Shown: positions 9,619 through 17,804 of the stretch, piece after piece
Layout of the letters: each line of letters begins with the position of its first letter
How positions within the stretch are numbered: position 1 is the stretch's first letter
Assembly (NCBI RefSeq): GCF_018614975.1
Contig: NZ_JAGGNR010000046.1
Span: forward strand, 1-38,934
Origin: Paenibacillus polymyxa
GTDB lineage: Bacteria; Bacillota; Bacilli; Paenibacillales; Paenibacillaceae
Direction: 5' to 3'
DNA: 38,934 bases
Made by a program: the position numbers and the translations under genes
The notes under the pieces: generated by a model
The model's database searches: none
What the model saw: only the letters and a program-made list of their open reading frames with translations
Told to the model about the DNA's origin: nothing

Positions 9619-9945
9619 TTATGGGTTCGCGTTAATGGTTTGATCAGCCTTTGCATTTGTCTCCTCAAACATCGACTGGCCCAATAAGGAAACTGTGAGC
9701 TGAATGCCATCTCTTAGCCCTTGCATGTATAACCGCTCATTCTCTATTCCTTTACTGACAATGTATCGGCTCTCCCACTCAGCATATTCAGGTGTTTGCT
9801 CGATATCTCTGCCAGCAAACAATCCTTCGAACGCTTCGTCCTTTTCCTCACGTACACGACTCAACTCAGGGTCATGCTCGATTCGGGCAGATACTTCATC
9901 TAGCCTTGCCTGGATCGCTTGTTGCAACCACGATGGAAAATTCAT
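9619..9945 (-). CDS. Hypothetical protein, 108 aa
   Basis: Small soluble acidic protein with a good ribosome site (GGGGAGGATG) before its start. It is largely helical and rich in Glu, Ala and Arg. The C-terminal half (IENERLYMQGLRDGIQLTVSLL) resembles the end of small Firmicutes proteins of the DUF6809 type, a weak resemblance from memory. It lies 36 bases downstream of the Spo0E-like gene and is probably co-transcribed with it. No function can be assigned. Confidence 0.65.
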   Translation of the reverse strand: MNFPSWLQQAIQARLDEVSARIEHDPELSRVREEKDEAFEGLFAGRDIEQTPEYAEWESRYIVSKGIENERLYMQGLRDGIQLTVSLLGQSMFEETNAKADQTINANP

Positions 9946-9981
9946 TGCTCATCCTCCCCTGTGCATTATGTACCTCACTCA

Positions 9982-10167
9982 TCATCGTACAACTCGGTTA
10001 TGTCTCGCCTTCATTTCACCCACTCGAGCCACCAGTTCGTCCACCCTTCGGCTCTGTTCTTGCACTTCGGGGTTGTCCCACAACGGAATCGCTTGCTTCA
10101 AGGATGCCTCTCCAAGCTGATTAAGCTTGCGCCGTTCCTCTTCCAATAAGTCAAGCAACCGGCTCAT
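9982..10167 (-). CDS. Spo0E-like aspartyl-phosphate phosphatase (probable)
   Basis: A 61-residue helical protein. The segment EVQEQSRRVDELVARVG resembles the SQxLDxLI signature helix of Spo0E-family phosphatases, which dephosphorylate Spo0A-P and so restrain sporulation. Length and two-helix layout fit the family. However, the motif here reads QSRRVDELV, which keeps Ser, Asp and the hydrophobic pattern but not every consensus residue. The start follows AGAGGTGG. It heads a two-gene minus-strand operon with the 108-aa protein. It is the last ordinary chromosomal gene before the cassette array. Confidence 0.55.
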   Translation of the reverse strand: MSRLLDLLEEERRKLNQLGEASLKQAIPLWDNPEVQEQSRRVDELVARVGEMKARHNRVVR

Positions 10168-10419
10168 ACATCCACCTCTCTGATGGGTCTAAACTGCATC
10201 GTGTCTTGTTAAGACTAGACGTGAGTAGTCATTTTTAATGCGATTCATCCGTACCCGATGTTGTACACTTATGTCTTCTTCTAATCCATATTGTAAGTTA
10301 AAGTATAATCTCTTTAATGCGGGGATCGAATTAAAATAAAAAATTCCGATTACTCCATCGGTATCGAAATAGTATTGACTCTCAAGTTTTCAGCTATTCT
10401 CATATCAAACAAAGAGGAA

Positions 10420-10560
10420 CGCTTCCCAGAATGAATACACGAGTTGGATATAAGTTATACCATTCATTCGAGTCCGGTCTACTGGAATATCTCTCAAAAT
10501 TTCTCTAGCAGACCAAGCTTCCATCAGTAACAGCTTAAAATATTGTGTAAGGTGATCTAA
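10420..10560 (-). repeat. Decayed attC-like element, array end
   Basis: This is a degraded relative of the second sequence class. TCTACTGGAATATCTCTC...TTTCTCTAGCAGACCAAGC (about 10478-10525) aligns with TCTGCTGAAAT...CTACAGCAGACCAAGGC in the element at 17642. The outer arms no longer pair cleanly (right arm near GTGTAAGGTGATC). It marks the distal, oldest end of the array. The rest of the 10168-10587 gap holds no gene. Confidence 0.55.
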
Positions 10561-10587
10561 CTTGCTTCTTTGAATCACACTAGATAA

Positions 10588-11466
10588 TTAAATTGGTGGT
10601 AGAACACGTAATTTGATAGTTAAATTATCATCATAATAGTTATACTTGTGCCATTCCTTATTTGTTTTTATCTCACACTCAATTGGCAAACTTAAAGAAA
10701 CATGCTTTTCTAAAATATCTATAGTATAGTAAGGCTTGTTTCTGAATCCTCGTTGTTCTTCATGATTCAGTTTCCAAGAGATTGTATATTCACTCGCATT
10801 AAAAGACGAATCTATCTCTACCTCTAATCGATATATATCTCCAGGTCTTAAAAAATTCATAGGATTTTTTGTTGTGTCCCATAGAACTCCGATACCAGAA
10901 ACATTCATTTTATTTCTATAAACCTCATTACCGAGAGAATCAATCGCTTTTAAGATTAGCGGAACATTATACTGCATGCCTATGTTCTCCTTTAGATAAT
11001 AACTTTTTAAAGAATCAATAAAATCATTCGTATAACATACAACTTGTTCCGCATTTCTAATAGAAATTGGATTAGCATGAGACAGGTTATTTCTAATAGG
11101 AATTAATCTACTAAGAAAGGTTCTCACTTCATCTTTACCATCAGGATAAGCATTGAATAGAGGCTCTCGAAAAATTTCTTTATAAAGTATTGGGTGACTT
11201 AAAATTGTTATTATATCTTCTACTAACAATGCGTCTACGTATCTAGAGTATCTACCTGGCTTGCTGTTATATCTACCAACAACTCCATCACGTATTGATT
11301 TCTTTAGTAAAAACTCTCCGTCTCTAACTTGGTAATTTATAAAATCTTTCCCATATTTTTCTGTAAATTTCTGGTCAATAATTCTTCTTGACCAGAATTC
11401 AAACATCTCCAGTTGATGTCTGCATATTGTTCTAATTTCATCAATAGAGTAATTACTTAGTTTCAT
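10588..11466 (-). CDS. HEPN-domain protein (Swt1-like), probable defence protein
   Basis: Sole gene of the most distal cassette, 292 aa. Around residues 120-150 it reads IPIRNNLSHANPISIRNAEQ. RNNLSH is the Rx4H active-site motif of HEPN ribonucleases, followed by the usual asparagine-rich turn and a helix (CYTNDFIDSLKSYY). The C-terminal half (residues about 165-292) looks beta-rich and may be a sensor or binding domain; I do not recognise it. HEPN proteins of this size are common as antiviral or toxin RNases, so abortive infection is a reasonable inference. The start follows AAAGGATACAATCA. The neighbouring separators on both sides are decayed, suggesting this unit has been immobile longest. 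Confidence 0.7.
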   Translation of the reverse strand: MKLSNYSIDEIRTICRHQLEMFEFWSRRIIDQKFTEKYGKDFINYQVRDGEFLLKKSIRDGVVGRYNSKPGRYSRYVDALLVEDIITILSHPILYKEIFREPLFNAYPDGKDEVRTFLSRLIPIRNNLSHANPISIRNAEQVVCYTNDFIDSLKSYYLKENIGMQYNVPLILKAIDSLGNEVYRNKMNVSGIGVLWDTTKNPMNFLRPGDIYRLEVEIDSSFNASEYTISWKLNHEEQRGFRNKPYYTIDILEKHVSLSLPIECEIKTNKEWHKYNYYDDNLTIKLRVLPPI

Positions 11467-11515
11467 TGATTGTATCCTTTATTCTTATTTTTTTCGCATT
11501 TTGCTTAATGTTTCC

Positions 11516-11629
11516 TGATAAACGACGCCTGACCTATGCCTGGTGTATCAAGCTGCCTACTTCCCCGAGATCTTTCCATCATTACTGAGGACGTATGCCC
11601 GCCCAATGCGTTCATTTTATGTTAGCTGA
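11516..11629 (-). repeat. attC-like element, partly degraded
   Basis: The right arm GTTAGCTGA (11621-11629) is well kept and contains the stop codon of the upstream gene, which reads ACATCAGCTAA on the minus strand. The left arm (GATAAAC at 11516) is altered. Internal remnants such as GGACGTATGCCCGC match the third hairpin of the CCGG-class elements. It separates the HEPN cassette from the recombinase-like cassette. Confidence 0.65.
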
Positions 11630-12542
11630 TGTCAGATGGAATCTTTGAATATTCATTCAATAAAAACTCTTCTAGAGCATGCTCAAATTGTGTGTGTTTT
11701 GTAAATCCTGTAATCTTTATAATTTCAATGGTTGCTTTTCCTTCTGATTTATTTAAATCTTGCAATATTCTACTTCTATTTATTTTTTGTATGTCTGTAG
11801 AACTATTCAAGATGCTCCAATTGTACTTACGCTTAAGTATTGATAATAATGAATTGATCTTGTTAGTATCAAGTCTTTCTCCCTTATAGGTTAATACCGG
11901 AGTATTAATTCTAACTATTTTATAATTTTGTCTAAGTTGGCTTAACTTTTGACATAGGTCATTATTCAGTGTAATCCATTCATACGCTAGTCTATCTATT
12001 CTTAGATTTCTAATTCTCCTGTTCTCCAAATCAACATCAGACCAATTGAGTTTAATTAAATGGTCTTGTTCAAATATCAAATGATAGGACATCATTAAAA
12101 TTAGTTGGAGTATGATCTTAGCTTCTTCAGTATCTTTCTTACCATAATGTATCTTACTACCTAATAAAAAAGCTAACTCCTCATCATAGAAGAACTTCAT
12201 TTGTTTCTCGACTTTTGTTGGTTTTAAAGACTTAAGATAATCGCTCAGTTCAATATATTTCAAAGGACTGAGATGTCCATATTCCTTAAGAAAATTCATA
12301 AAATTCACTATTGTTGCCCGTGCAGTTGAACTCCTTCTGTTATTTAGAAATAATTCTATATCTCTTGTTACAAAGAATTTGTCTAATCCGTTAATTATAT
12401 TTGATTTAATTATATAGTCTTCTACATATTTATTAATATCACTTAAATATCTCTGTTTCGTACGCACGGAGATTTGATTTTCTTTACCATCTAGATACTT
12501 AAGAAAATCGAGCCGCACGATATTTTCTATTGAGGGTATCAT
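11622..12542 (-). CDS. Tyrosine-recombinase-like protein lacking catalytic residues
   Basis: A 306-aa cassette gene with the two-domain plan of a lambda-integrase-type protein. Residues about 20-105 form a SAM-like DNA-binding region (VRTKQRYLSDINKYVEDYI...). Residues about 130-300 form a catalytic-domain relative containing LIKLNWSDVDLENRRIRNL, where active enzymes have GLRISELLxLxWxDID. The first catalytic Arg is replaced (FEQDH instead of xRISE), the HxxR segment reads NRSR, the GH motif reads GF, and no C-terminal Tyr fits. It should therefore be unable to cut DNA but may still bind it. The start has an AAAGGAATAG site, and the stop TAA lies inside the following element. It could regulate cassette recombination, or be a repurposed defence or DNA-binding protein. 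Confidence 0.65.
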   Translation of the reverse strand: MIPSIENIVRLDFLKYLDGKENQISVRTKQRYLSDINKYVEDYIIKSNIINGLDKFFVTRDIELFLNNRRSSTARATIVNFMNFLKEYGHLSPLKYIELSDYLKSLKPTKVEKQMKFFYDEELAFLLGSKIHYGKKDTEEAKIILQLILMMSYHLIFEQDHLIKLNWSDVDLENRRIRNLRIDRLAYEWITLNNDLCQKLSQLRQNYKIVRINTPVLTYKGERLDTNKINSLLSILKRKYNWSILNSSTDIQKINRSRILQDLNKSEGKATIEIIKITGFTKHTQFEHALEEFLLNEYSKIPSDIS

Positions 12543-12566
12543 TATTCTATTCCTTTCATCTGATTT

Positions 12567-12663
12567 CTGATAACATTCCTGTATTCACGATCTAGCACAA
12601 GTTGATTGTCCGGCGTGCCGGACCCAGGACGAAGGTTGGCAGCGTGAATATTATGTTATGTGA
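12567..12663 (-). repeat. attC-like element, CCGG class
   Basis: Left outer arm CTGATAAC (12567), inner arms TATTCAC and GTGAATA, right outer arm GTTATGTGA (12655). The outer arms do not match each other. The left arm instead matches the right arm of the element at 11516, and the right arm matches the left arm of the element at 13371. Internal hairpins include GTCCGGCGTGCCGGAC. Confidence 0.85.
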
Positions 12664-12669
12664 AGTATT

Positions 12670-13275
12670 TTATTCGTATCTAATTTTATTCATTTTCTGT
12701 TTATGGCTATAAAATGCTACAAAAATAATCTCTACTCCAAAACTAAGCAATAGTAGCAAAACGTAAAGTATAGTTGAAACATTGAGAACCCCGGCTATCA
12801 AAATAACAATGAACCAAAGAACATCTGGAATTACTTTAGCATTCAAGCCAAACTTCTTCTCCCTATATTCACTTGCAGATAACTTCTCAGAAAATCCCGG
12901 CCAATTGCTTTTTCTATTTTTCAGCCAAAACATCAATAGCAGTGTAGTGGGATAAAATAAGGCACTATATAATCCTGTTGTTTTTATCACTCCTGTTAAT
13001 TCCCCAATTACAACGATTGCAGCAAATAATGCAACTGTCTTAAGAAGAATATCCGATAACATTTTTTTGAAAGATGACTTTTTAACTGAAAAGTGCCACA
13101 AACCGAAAAAAACAAAAAGTGAAGCGAATAATTTGAATGTATGAGTGTGTAAAAACCCTTCAGTTTCATGGCTAATAAATATAAAAACTGTCATTGAAAA
13201 AATGTAACAAGCTTCGATGATCCATCCAATAATGCTAATTTTGTCGATATAACAGTCATGCACTTTTTTGACCAT
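12670..13275 (-). CDS. Hypothetical multi-span membrane protein
   Basis: A 201-aa cassette gene. The start chosen is the ATG at 13275 (MVKKVHDCY...), because GAGGTG lies just before it; an in-frame GTG 9 bases upstream overlaps that site. Six hydrophobic segments are visible: about residues 14-34, 45-60, 75-95, 103-117, 150-165 and 168-190, with basic tails at both ends. I do not recognise the family. A lone small membrane protein inside a putative defence cassette array could be an effector that permeabilises the membrane, but nothing in the sequence shows this. Confidence 0.75.
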   Translation of the reverse strand: MVKKVHDCYIDKISIIGWIIEACYIFSMTVFIFISHETEGFLHTHTFKLFASLFVFFGLWHFSVKKSSFKKMLSDILLKTVALFAAIVVIGELTGVIKTTGLYSALFYPTTLLLMFWLKNRKSNWPGFSEKLSASEYREKKFGLNAKVIPDVLWFIVILIAGVLNVSTILYVLLLLLSFGVEIIFVAFYSHKQKMNKIRYE

Positions 13276-13370
13276 ATTAAACACCTCTTTATTTTAGATG
13301 AATTCTTATACTTTTACGAAGGATTCGAAATATGCTTCAGTGTAAATTTTTTTCTTAGCTTTAGGTATTT

Positions 13371-13498
13371 CACATAACTTTCCTGTATTCAGAACGTTCA
13401 ACGTTAGTTGAATGTGTCTGCTGAAACTCTTACTTAAAATACTTCCAGCAGACCAAGGCTCCGTGAGGAGCCGCAGCAAGAATTATTATGTTATGTGA
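13371..13498 (-). repeat. attC-like element, GCTCC class
   Basis: Left arm CACATAAC (13371) and right arm GTTATGTGA (13490). This is the one well-preserved element where both outer arms match each other, because the cassettes on both sides start with GTTATGTG. Internal hairpins: GTCTGCTG...CAGCAGAC and GGCTCCGTGAGGAGCC. A CATTCAAC/GTTGAACG-type hairpin occupies the place taken by the CCCC/GGGG stem in its relatives. Confidence 0.85.
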
Positions 13499-13535
13499 TG
13501 CTTCTTAACTCTTTTCAGTTCTTTATATGCAGTTT

Positions 13536-14768
13536 TTAAGTATTATTTTCTTCATCAGTTTTTGACAAGTATAAGCTTCCGTTACTGAATCCATTTTGAT
13601 CAAAATTTATAGCCATTTTACTTATATTAGAATTCGAAATATGAGTTAGCGTGTTTTCTACACTTAGCGGTGTACTAGCTATTTCGTTTTGTTGCTCTGC
13701 ACTCTCTAAAGTAACAGCAACTTCTTTTAATCTATTTCTATTCTCCTCCAATATAAGAGTTTTGTTTTGAGTTTCTTCAGCCTCAGTATTGGATTGTTCT
13801 CGTTCTTCATAACCTTCATACACTAATTCAATATCATCAAGAACAATTTCGTTTTGGACTTGAAGTCTATCAATTTTATTGACATACATTTGATAAAATA
13901 ACTGGGCCAATACGTAAGTAGCTAGGAAAACAATAACATAAGGACTATTATGACTTATGTTTTTTAAATCAAACTGTCTGTCTTCTTTGACCTTTTGCTT
14001 AATAAAGTTCTTACATAGTATCTCAACACTATTATTTTCTTCGTTATAAACGCCTACAATAGGGCGTTTGTTGTTTATGAAGCTACGTTCAAATGCTCCT
14101 GGTACTTTACTTACTAATTCATAATAATTTTTATACAGCGATTCAGTCTTATTTAACTTGAACTCTTCTTCTATTTCAATCATTTTTTTCTGTATTTCGT
14201 ATCTATCCGTGTATCGGATTCGTAATTTCTTCAATTCTTCAGAAACTAAATCTCTCATTTTATTTTTAGATTTAGGATCGACAATTGTTGAAATGTATGT
14301 ATTTAAATATTTTTGGTACTTATGAATTTCAATTGTTTTATCAGATGTCATAGCTTCTTTAACAAAAAAATAAAGATTATTCTTATCCAGCTTAACTTGT
14401 CCTTCCCCTGTTTCCTTATTAAACTCTGTGTACATTCGAGAAAAAGAATCAAATATATACCTTATTGCATCAATTTTAGGGTTTGAGTATAAAGGAATTG
14501 GACTCCCTAAATGATAGAGGTTTTTCACTCCGTTTTTACTACTTAACTTATGTGTTCCTAAATATCTATAACTTCTGTGAATACTGAATGATTTATCAAA
14601 CACAAAGAAATTCTGTGGCTTCTCTCCTCCTTTTATTCTATTTCGTACTTCATTTAGCAATTCATGCTTATAATGCAGTTCATTAATTTTGTTTGCAAAA
14701 TCAATGACCCTCCAAGATTTGAGAAATTCATCTTCATTCTGTTCTAGTTTAAATTCAATTCTGCTCAT
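13536..14768 (-). CDS. Hypothetical protein, second gene of a two-gene cassette
   Basis: A 410-aa protein I do not recognise. Residues 1-250 are charged and helical (Lys/Glu-rich, with a likely coiled coil at about 185-215, YEIQKKMIEIEEEFKLNKT). A possible membrane-associated helix lies at about 278-296 (SPYVIVFLATYVLAQLFYQMY). The last 100 residues are Gln/Asn/Ser/Glu-rich and probably disordered. It starts 16 bases after the stop of the small membrane protein gene, behind AAAGGAGC, so the two are translated from one message. This is the only cassette with two genes, which argues that they form one functional system. Confidence 0.75.
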   Translation of the reverse strand: MSRIEFKLEQNEDEFLKSWRVIDFANKINELHYKHELLNEVRNRIKGGEKPQNFFVFDKSFSIHRSYRYLGTHKLSSKNGVKNLYHLGSPIPLYSNPKIDAIRYIFDSFSRMYTEFNKETGEGQVKLDKNNLYFFVKEAMTSDKTIEIHKYQKYLNTYISTIVDPKSKNKMRDLVSEELKKLRIRYTDRYEIQKKMIEIEEEFKLNKTESLYKNYYELVSKVPGAFERSFINNKRPIVGVYNEENNSVEILCKNFIKQKVKEDRQFDLKNISHNSPYVIVFLATYVLAQLFYQMYVNKIDRLQVQNEIVLDDIELVYEGYEEREQSNTEAEETQNKTLILEENRNRLKEVAVTLESAEQQNEIASTPLSVENTLTHISNSNISKMAINFDQNGFSNGSLYLSKTDEENNT

Positions 14769-14784
14769 TGTTATTGCTCCTTTT

Positions 14785-15264
14785 TCAATTGTTTTTCCTT
14801 AACTTATTTAATTCTTCTTGGTATTTTATTCTCAATTCCCTTTCTTCTAGATATTTTTCTCTGAATTTAAAATTCTCTTCGTCTTTTTTATCAACCAATA
14901 TGTTTTGTCTTTCGTCAGACAATTTAAAGGACCACAACGTTACTGCTATACCTATTAAAAGAAGAGCATTAGTGTTTATATCATTCACTAATTCAAAAAG
15001 AATATCGTAATATTTGAACCCGCTAGCAAAAGCAGCCAATATAATCATGAATATACCTATGCTTATATTCACTTTTTTCAAGAATTTCAAAATGGAATTC
15101 TTCCTAGAGCTAGAAGACGAACCCAAATTCAAACCAGTAAGAGTCAAAAAAAATGCACCTATATTAAATACATTAAGCTGAAACTCATTAAAATCATAAA
15201 GGTTTAATCCCAATAAGACACCAAGAACGAATAATAGCCACGGGGCAACCTTGTCCCTAAACAT
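14785..15264 (-). CDS. Hypothetical small membrane protein, first gene of a two-gene cassette
   Basis: 159 aa. Four hydrophobic segments are visible: about residues 7-22, 32-46, 68-85 and 98-112. A highly charged coiled-coil tail follows (residues about 118-158, KKDEENFKFREKYLEERE...). The serine run SSSSSRKN near residue 50 forms a cytoplasmic or external loop. The start has an AAGGGGGAT site. A membrane anchor with a cytoplasmic coiled coil next to a large charged partner suggests a membrane-tethered complex. I do not recognise the family. Confidence 0.75.
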   Translation of the reverse strand: MFRDKVAPWLLFVLGVLLGLNLYDFNEFQLNVFNIGAFFLTLTGLNLGSSSSSRKNSILKFLKKVNISIGIFMIILAAFASGFKYYDILFELVNDINTNALLLIGIAVTLWSFKLSDERQNILVDKKDEENFKFREKYLEERELRIKYQEELNKLRKNN

Positions 15265-15319
15265 TTTTTATCCCCCTTTCTTTTAATATACTTGTATCAA
15301 TTTATTTGTTTTGAAGTTT

Positions 15320-15417
15320 CACATAACCTCTTGTGTTCAAGGCCCAGTGTATGTTGGGCGTCCGGCGAATGCCGGACCAATAGCGTATACCCGCAACGTG
15401 AATATTATGTTAGTTGA
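15320..15417 (-). repeat. attC-like element, CCGG class
   Basis: Left arm CACATAAC (15320), right arm GTTAGTTGA (15409); the two do not match. Internal hairpins are GCCCAGTGTATGTTGGGC (G/T wobble in the stem), GTCCGGCGAATGCCGGAC and a GCGTATACCCGC remnant of the third. Confidence 0.87.
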
Positions 15418-15445
15418 AGTTATTGTCTTCATAGAGACGCTAAAT

Positions 15446-16726
15446 TTATTTAGATACTTCTTCACTTCTAGTTTCCCATACATCTAAGACGGGTTTTAAA
15501 AAATATCCTGGATTTTCTTCAGCAATTTTCGTCTCTAAAAATTTAATATTCCCAAAATATCTTCTTTGGAATTCAGTCATATAACTTCTGGATTTCCCAT
15601 CAGAGGTTATTACAGAAATACAAAGTGCTTCAGCTTTATCTTGTGTCTCACTAACAGGAGTACCGCCCATTATTGCATCTACATCTCCAGAGACCCAGGC
15701 TTCATTGATATTAATTACACAAGTGGCCTTTGTTTCTTTAACATATTGAGCAAGCTCTTTCATAATTAAAAACTTATCTGATTTATCTTCTGGATTAACA
15801 GTGCGTAACTCCCACCCTTTGTATGGCACTTTAATAAACTGTATCCATTCGTGATACTTATCTTTTTTAAGCACTTGCAAAGCCACTTTATTCAAAGTAT
15901 CAGCGAATTTAAATGGATCATGTTTTGAAATTCCAGAAAGTTGACTAAATATCTTGGATGAATATCTTTTCTTAGCTGCTGATATTATTTGTTCATTCAT
16001 TTTCACCGTATTCGTTTCAAATGCTCTTGTTTGAAAGTCACTTAATACTATATTTTGTGTTCTGAACGTTGCATTCATATTCATACAGCTATATTGTCCT
16101 GTCAGATCGTCATAGGATAACGGGTGTAAATAATCATGAAGTGAGCACTGAATATAATTAGATCCTGCTTGTTTATGTGCATCAAGAACGATATCTTTAG
16201 CAAAATTAAACCCGTATGCAAGAGCATCGAGGATCTCCCAATCAGGTAGGTCTTCGGCTACCCATCTTCGTTCTACAACTGCTATACACTCCTTTAATTG
16301 ATGTTCAGGAATTTCAATTTTTTCTTTGATAATACTTTTTGCGTTGTGAGCAATTACCTCAGAGGGTAAAAGCGCTGGTACATCAAACTTATACTCCACG
16401 AGGTTAAAATAACTATGAATTAGAACGTTTGCCTGACTTTTTGTTTCAAGGTCCTTCTGATGAACGATTTTGACTCTAGCCTCATTAAGCCATTTCATAA
16501 TTGGATCAGTTTTCATTTTTGATTGCCAATTTGGATACCAAGAATCAAAGTCTATAATTTTTTCTTTTTCATTTTGAAGAGCAAAAGTCAAATTTCTTAA
16601 AGCCTGTATGGTCGCATTGATATTCACTCTGAATCCTTCCGGATCAAAATAGTTATCATATGCTTGGTGCCACAAACGATGTGCTTCAAGTAGTCTTTTA
16701 TGTGTATAAGGAATAATACAATCCAT
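15446..16726 (-). CDS. Hypothetical protein with a HEPN-like N-terminal region
   Basis: A 426-aa cassette gene. The N-terminus is helical. WLNEARVKIVHQKDLETKSQ (about residues 78-97) carries R-x4-H followed by a polar helix, resembling the catalytic loop of HEPN RNases. Conserved-looking aromatic and acidic residues follow (RRWVAEDLPDWEILDALAYGF, about 155-175). The C-terminal third (EAWVSGDVDAIMGGTPVSET..., EALCISVITSDGKSR) looks like an alpha/beta domain with a strand-rich core. I do not recognise the full-length family. The start follows GGGAGGCTAAT. The HEPN reading rests on one motif and position only. Confidence 0.65.
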   Translation of the reverse strand: MDCIIPYTHKRLLEAHRLWHQAYDNYFDPEGFRVNINATIQALRNLTFALQNEKEKIIDFDSWYPNWQSKMKTDPIMKWLNEARVKIVHQKDLETKSQANVLIHSYFNLVEYKFDVPALLPSEVIAHNAKSIIKEKIEIPEHQLKECIAVVERRWVAEDLPDWEILDALAYGFNFAKDIVLDAHKQAGSNYIQCSLHDYLHPLSYDDLTGQYSCMNMNATFRTQNIVLSDFQTRAFETNTVKMNEQIISAAKKRYSSKIFSQLSGISKHDPFKFADTLNKVALQVLKKDKYHEWIQFIKVPYKGWELRTVNPEDKSDKFLIMKELAQYVKETKATCVININEAWVSGDVDAIMGGTPVSETQDKAEALCISVITSDGKSRSYMTEFQRRYFGNIKFLETKIAEENPGYFLKPVLDVWETRSEEVSK

Positions 16727-16761
16727 ATTAGCCTCCCAGTATTAATTTTTTACAATAATTT

Positions 16762-16860
16762 CATCTAACGTTCCCATATCCACGACCCAGCGCATGCTGG
16801 GTGTCCGGCGAATGTCGGACCAAGGGCGTATGCCCGCAGCGTGAATATTATGTTATGTGA
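16762..16860 (-). repeat. attC-like element, CCGG class (best example)
   Basis: Left arm CATCTAAC (16762) reads GTTAGATG on the minus strand, a full match to the integron core GTTRRRY. Right arm GTTATGTGA (16852) contains the stop codon of the upstream gene. Three tidy internal hairpins follow one another: CCCAGCGCATGCTGGG, TCCGGCGAATGTCGGA and GGGCGTATGCCC. The inner arm on the right is GTGAATA; on the left it is altered to ATATCCAC. Confidence 0.88.
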
Positions 16861-17614
16861 TGTCATCAGCCTCTTTGATAAATCTTTCGAATACTTCTTT
16901 GGGTGAAACAAATCTTCTCTCTATAACTTCCTCTTCTAATGCCTGATCCCAAAATTCATCTGCTTCTTCAACAGAAATCAATCTGCAATCAATTATTCTC
17001 AATATGAAATTACTGATTAAACCACTAAGCAGAGCATAATACATTGCTATCACATGAGGAGGAACCATTAATCCGCTCTCATATCTACCTTCATATATCA
17101 GCCTTTCATTACTACCTAATGAGTAAGAAAACGCTAATGATCTATATGTTCTATGATTAATTTTGGATAACTGTTTATAGTATTTTTGTAATACTCCCCA
17201 CTCCTGTTCATCGTTTTCTTTTATATAGTTTCTATAGATGCTATTTTGTATGACTTTATCTTTGTACCAGTCTCTTAAATGCTTATCTTTCTTTATATCA
17301 TTGGAATTAAAATAAGAGGCTATATCCATTGTCTCTACAGCATCACGAAATAGCCTACCTGCAATCCTATGCTTTTTATCTCGAAGTAACTCAAGACAAT
17401 CAATTAAAGATTCTAAAGAGTCAAGAGATAACATCCAAATAGCCTTTTCAGCACTTTGATCGTCACGTATATATGTACCTGATTTTTTTGTTATATGCTC
17501 AAATAATAACCTTAATAATTCACTCGCTTCTCTGTAAAACTGATTTTGAGCCTCGTACTCATATGGGTTTTGATAAGCTTCTTTGGGATCTCTTCCCCAG
17601 ATGAAACTAGTCAT
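16853..17614 (-). CDS. Hypothetical helical protein, possibly HEPN-related
   Basis: 253 aa from the ATG at 17614 (MTSFIWGRD), chosen because AGGAGG lies 7 bases before it; the frame extends 10 codons further without a site. It is all-helical by composition. The block LESLIDCLELLRDKKHRIAG with FRDAVETMDIASYF, followed by YYKQLSKINHRTYRSL, is reminiscent of DUF5677-type HEPN relatives, in which a short S-x-x-x-H motif follows a long helical region. The stop codon TAA lies inside the right arm of the following element (ATCACATAAC on the minus strand). Function is unknown; defence is inferred only from neighbours and fold-like features. Confidence 0.65.
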   Translation of the reverse strand: MTSFIWGRDPKEAYQNPYEYEAQNQFYREASELLRLLFEHITKKSGTYIRDDQSAEKAIWMLSLDSLESLIDCLELLRDKKHRIAGRLFRDAVETMDIASYFNSNDIKKDKHLRDWYKDKVIQNSIYRNYIKENDEQEWGVLQKYYKQLSKINHRTYRSLAFSYSLGSNERLIYEGRYESGLMVPPHVIAMYYALLSGLISNFILRIIDCRLISVEEADEFWDQALEEEVIERRFVSPKEVFERFIKEADDIT

Positions 17615-17641
17615 CTTATACCTCCTATTCATTAATGATTT

Positions 17642-17763
17642 CACATAACGTTCCTGTATTCACAAACCCCAAAGGGGTCATCTGCTGAAATACCTGCTCG
17701 AAAATTCCTACAGCAGACCAAGGCTCCGTCAGGAGCCGCTGCTTGAATAATATGTTATACGAC
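17642..17763 (-). repeat. attC-like element, GCTCC class
   Basis: Left arm CACATAAC (17642), right arm GTTATACGAC (17754); clearly different from each other. Internal hairpins: CCCCAAAGGGG, TCTGCTG...CAGCAGA and GGCTCCGTCAGGAGCC. The right arm together with its next bases (GTTATACGACGGAATC) matches the far end of the following gene unit at 18711-18726 in 15 of 16 positions. Confidence 0.87.
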
Positions 17764-17804
17764 GGAATCACTTCTGGAATTTGCTCTCTATGGATTTTCT
17801 TCCT

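Noticed and set aside
16762..16860. tRNA gene suggested by the cloverleaf-like layout
   Set aside because: No anticodon arm, no conserved T-loop GTTCRA or acceptor CCA; the arms belong to the separator family.
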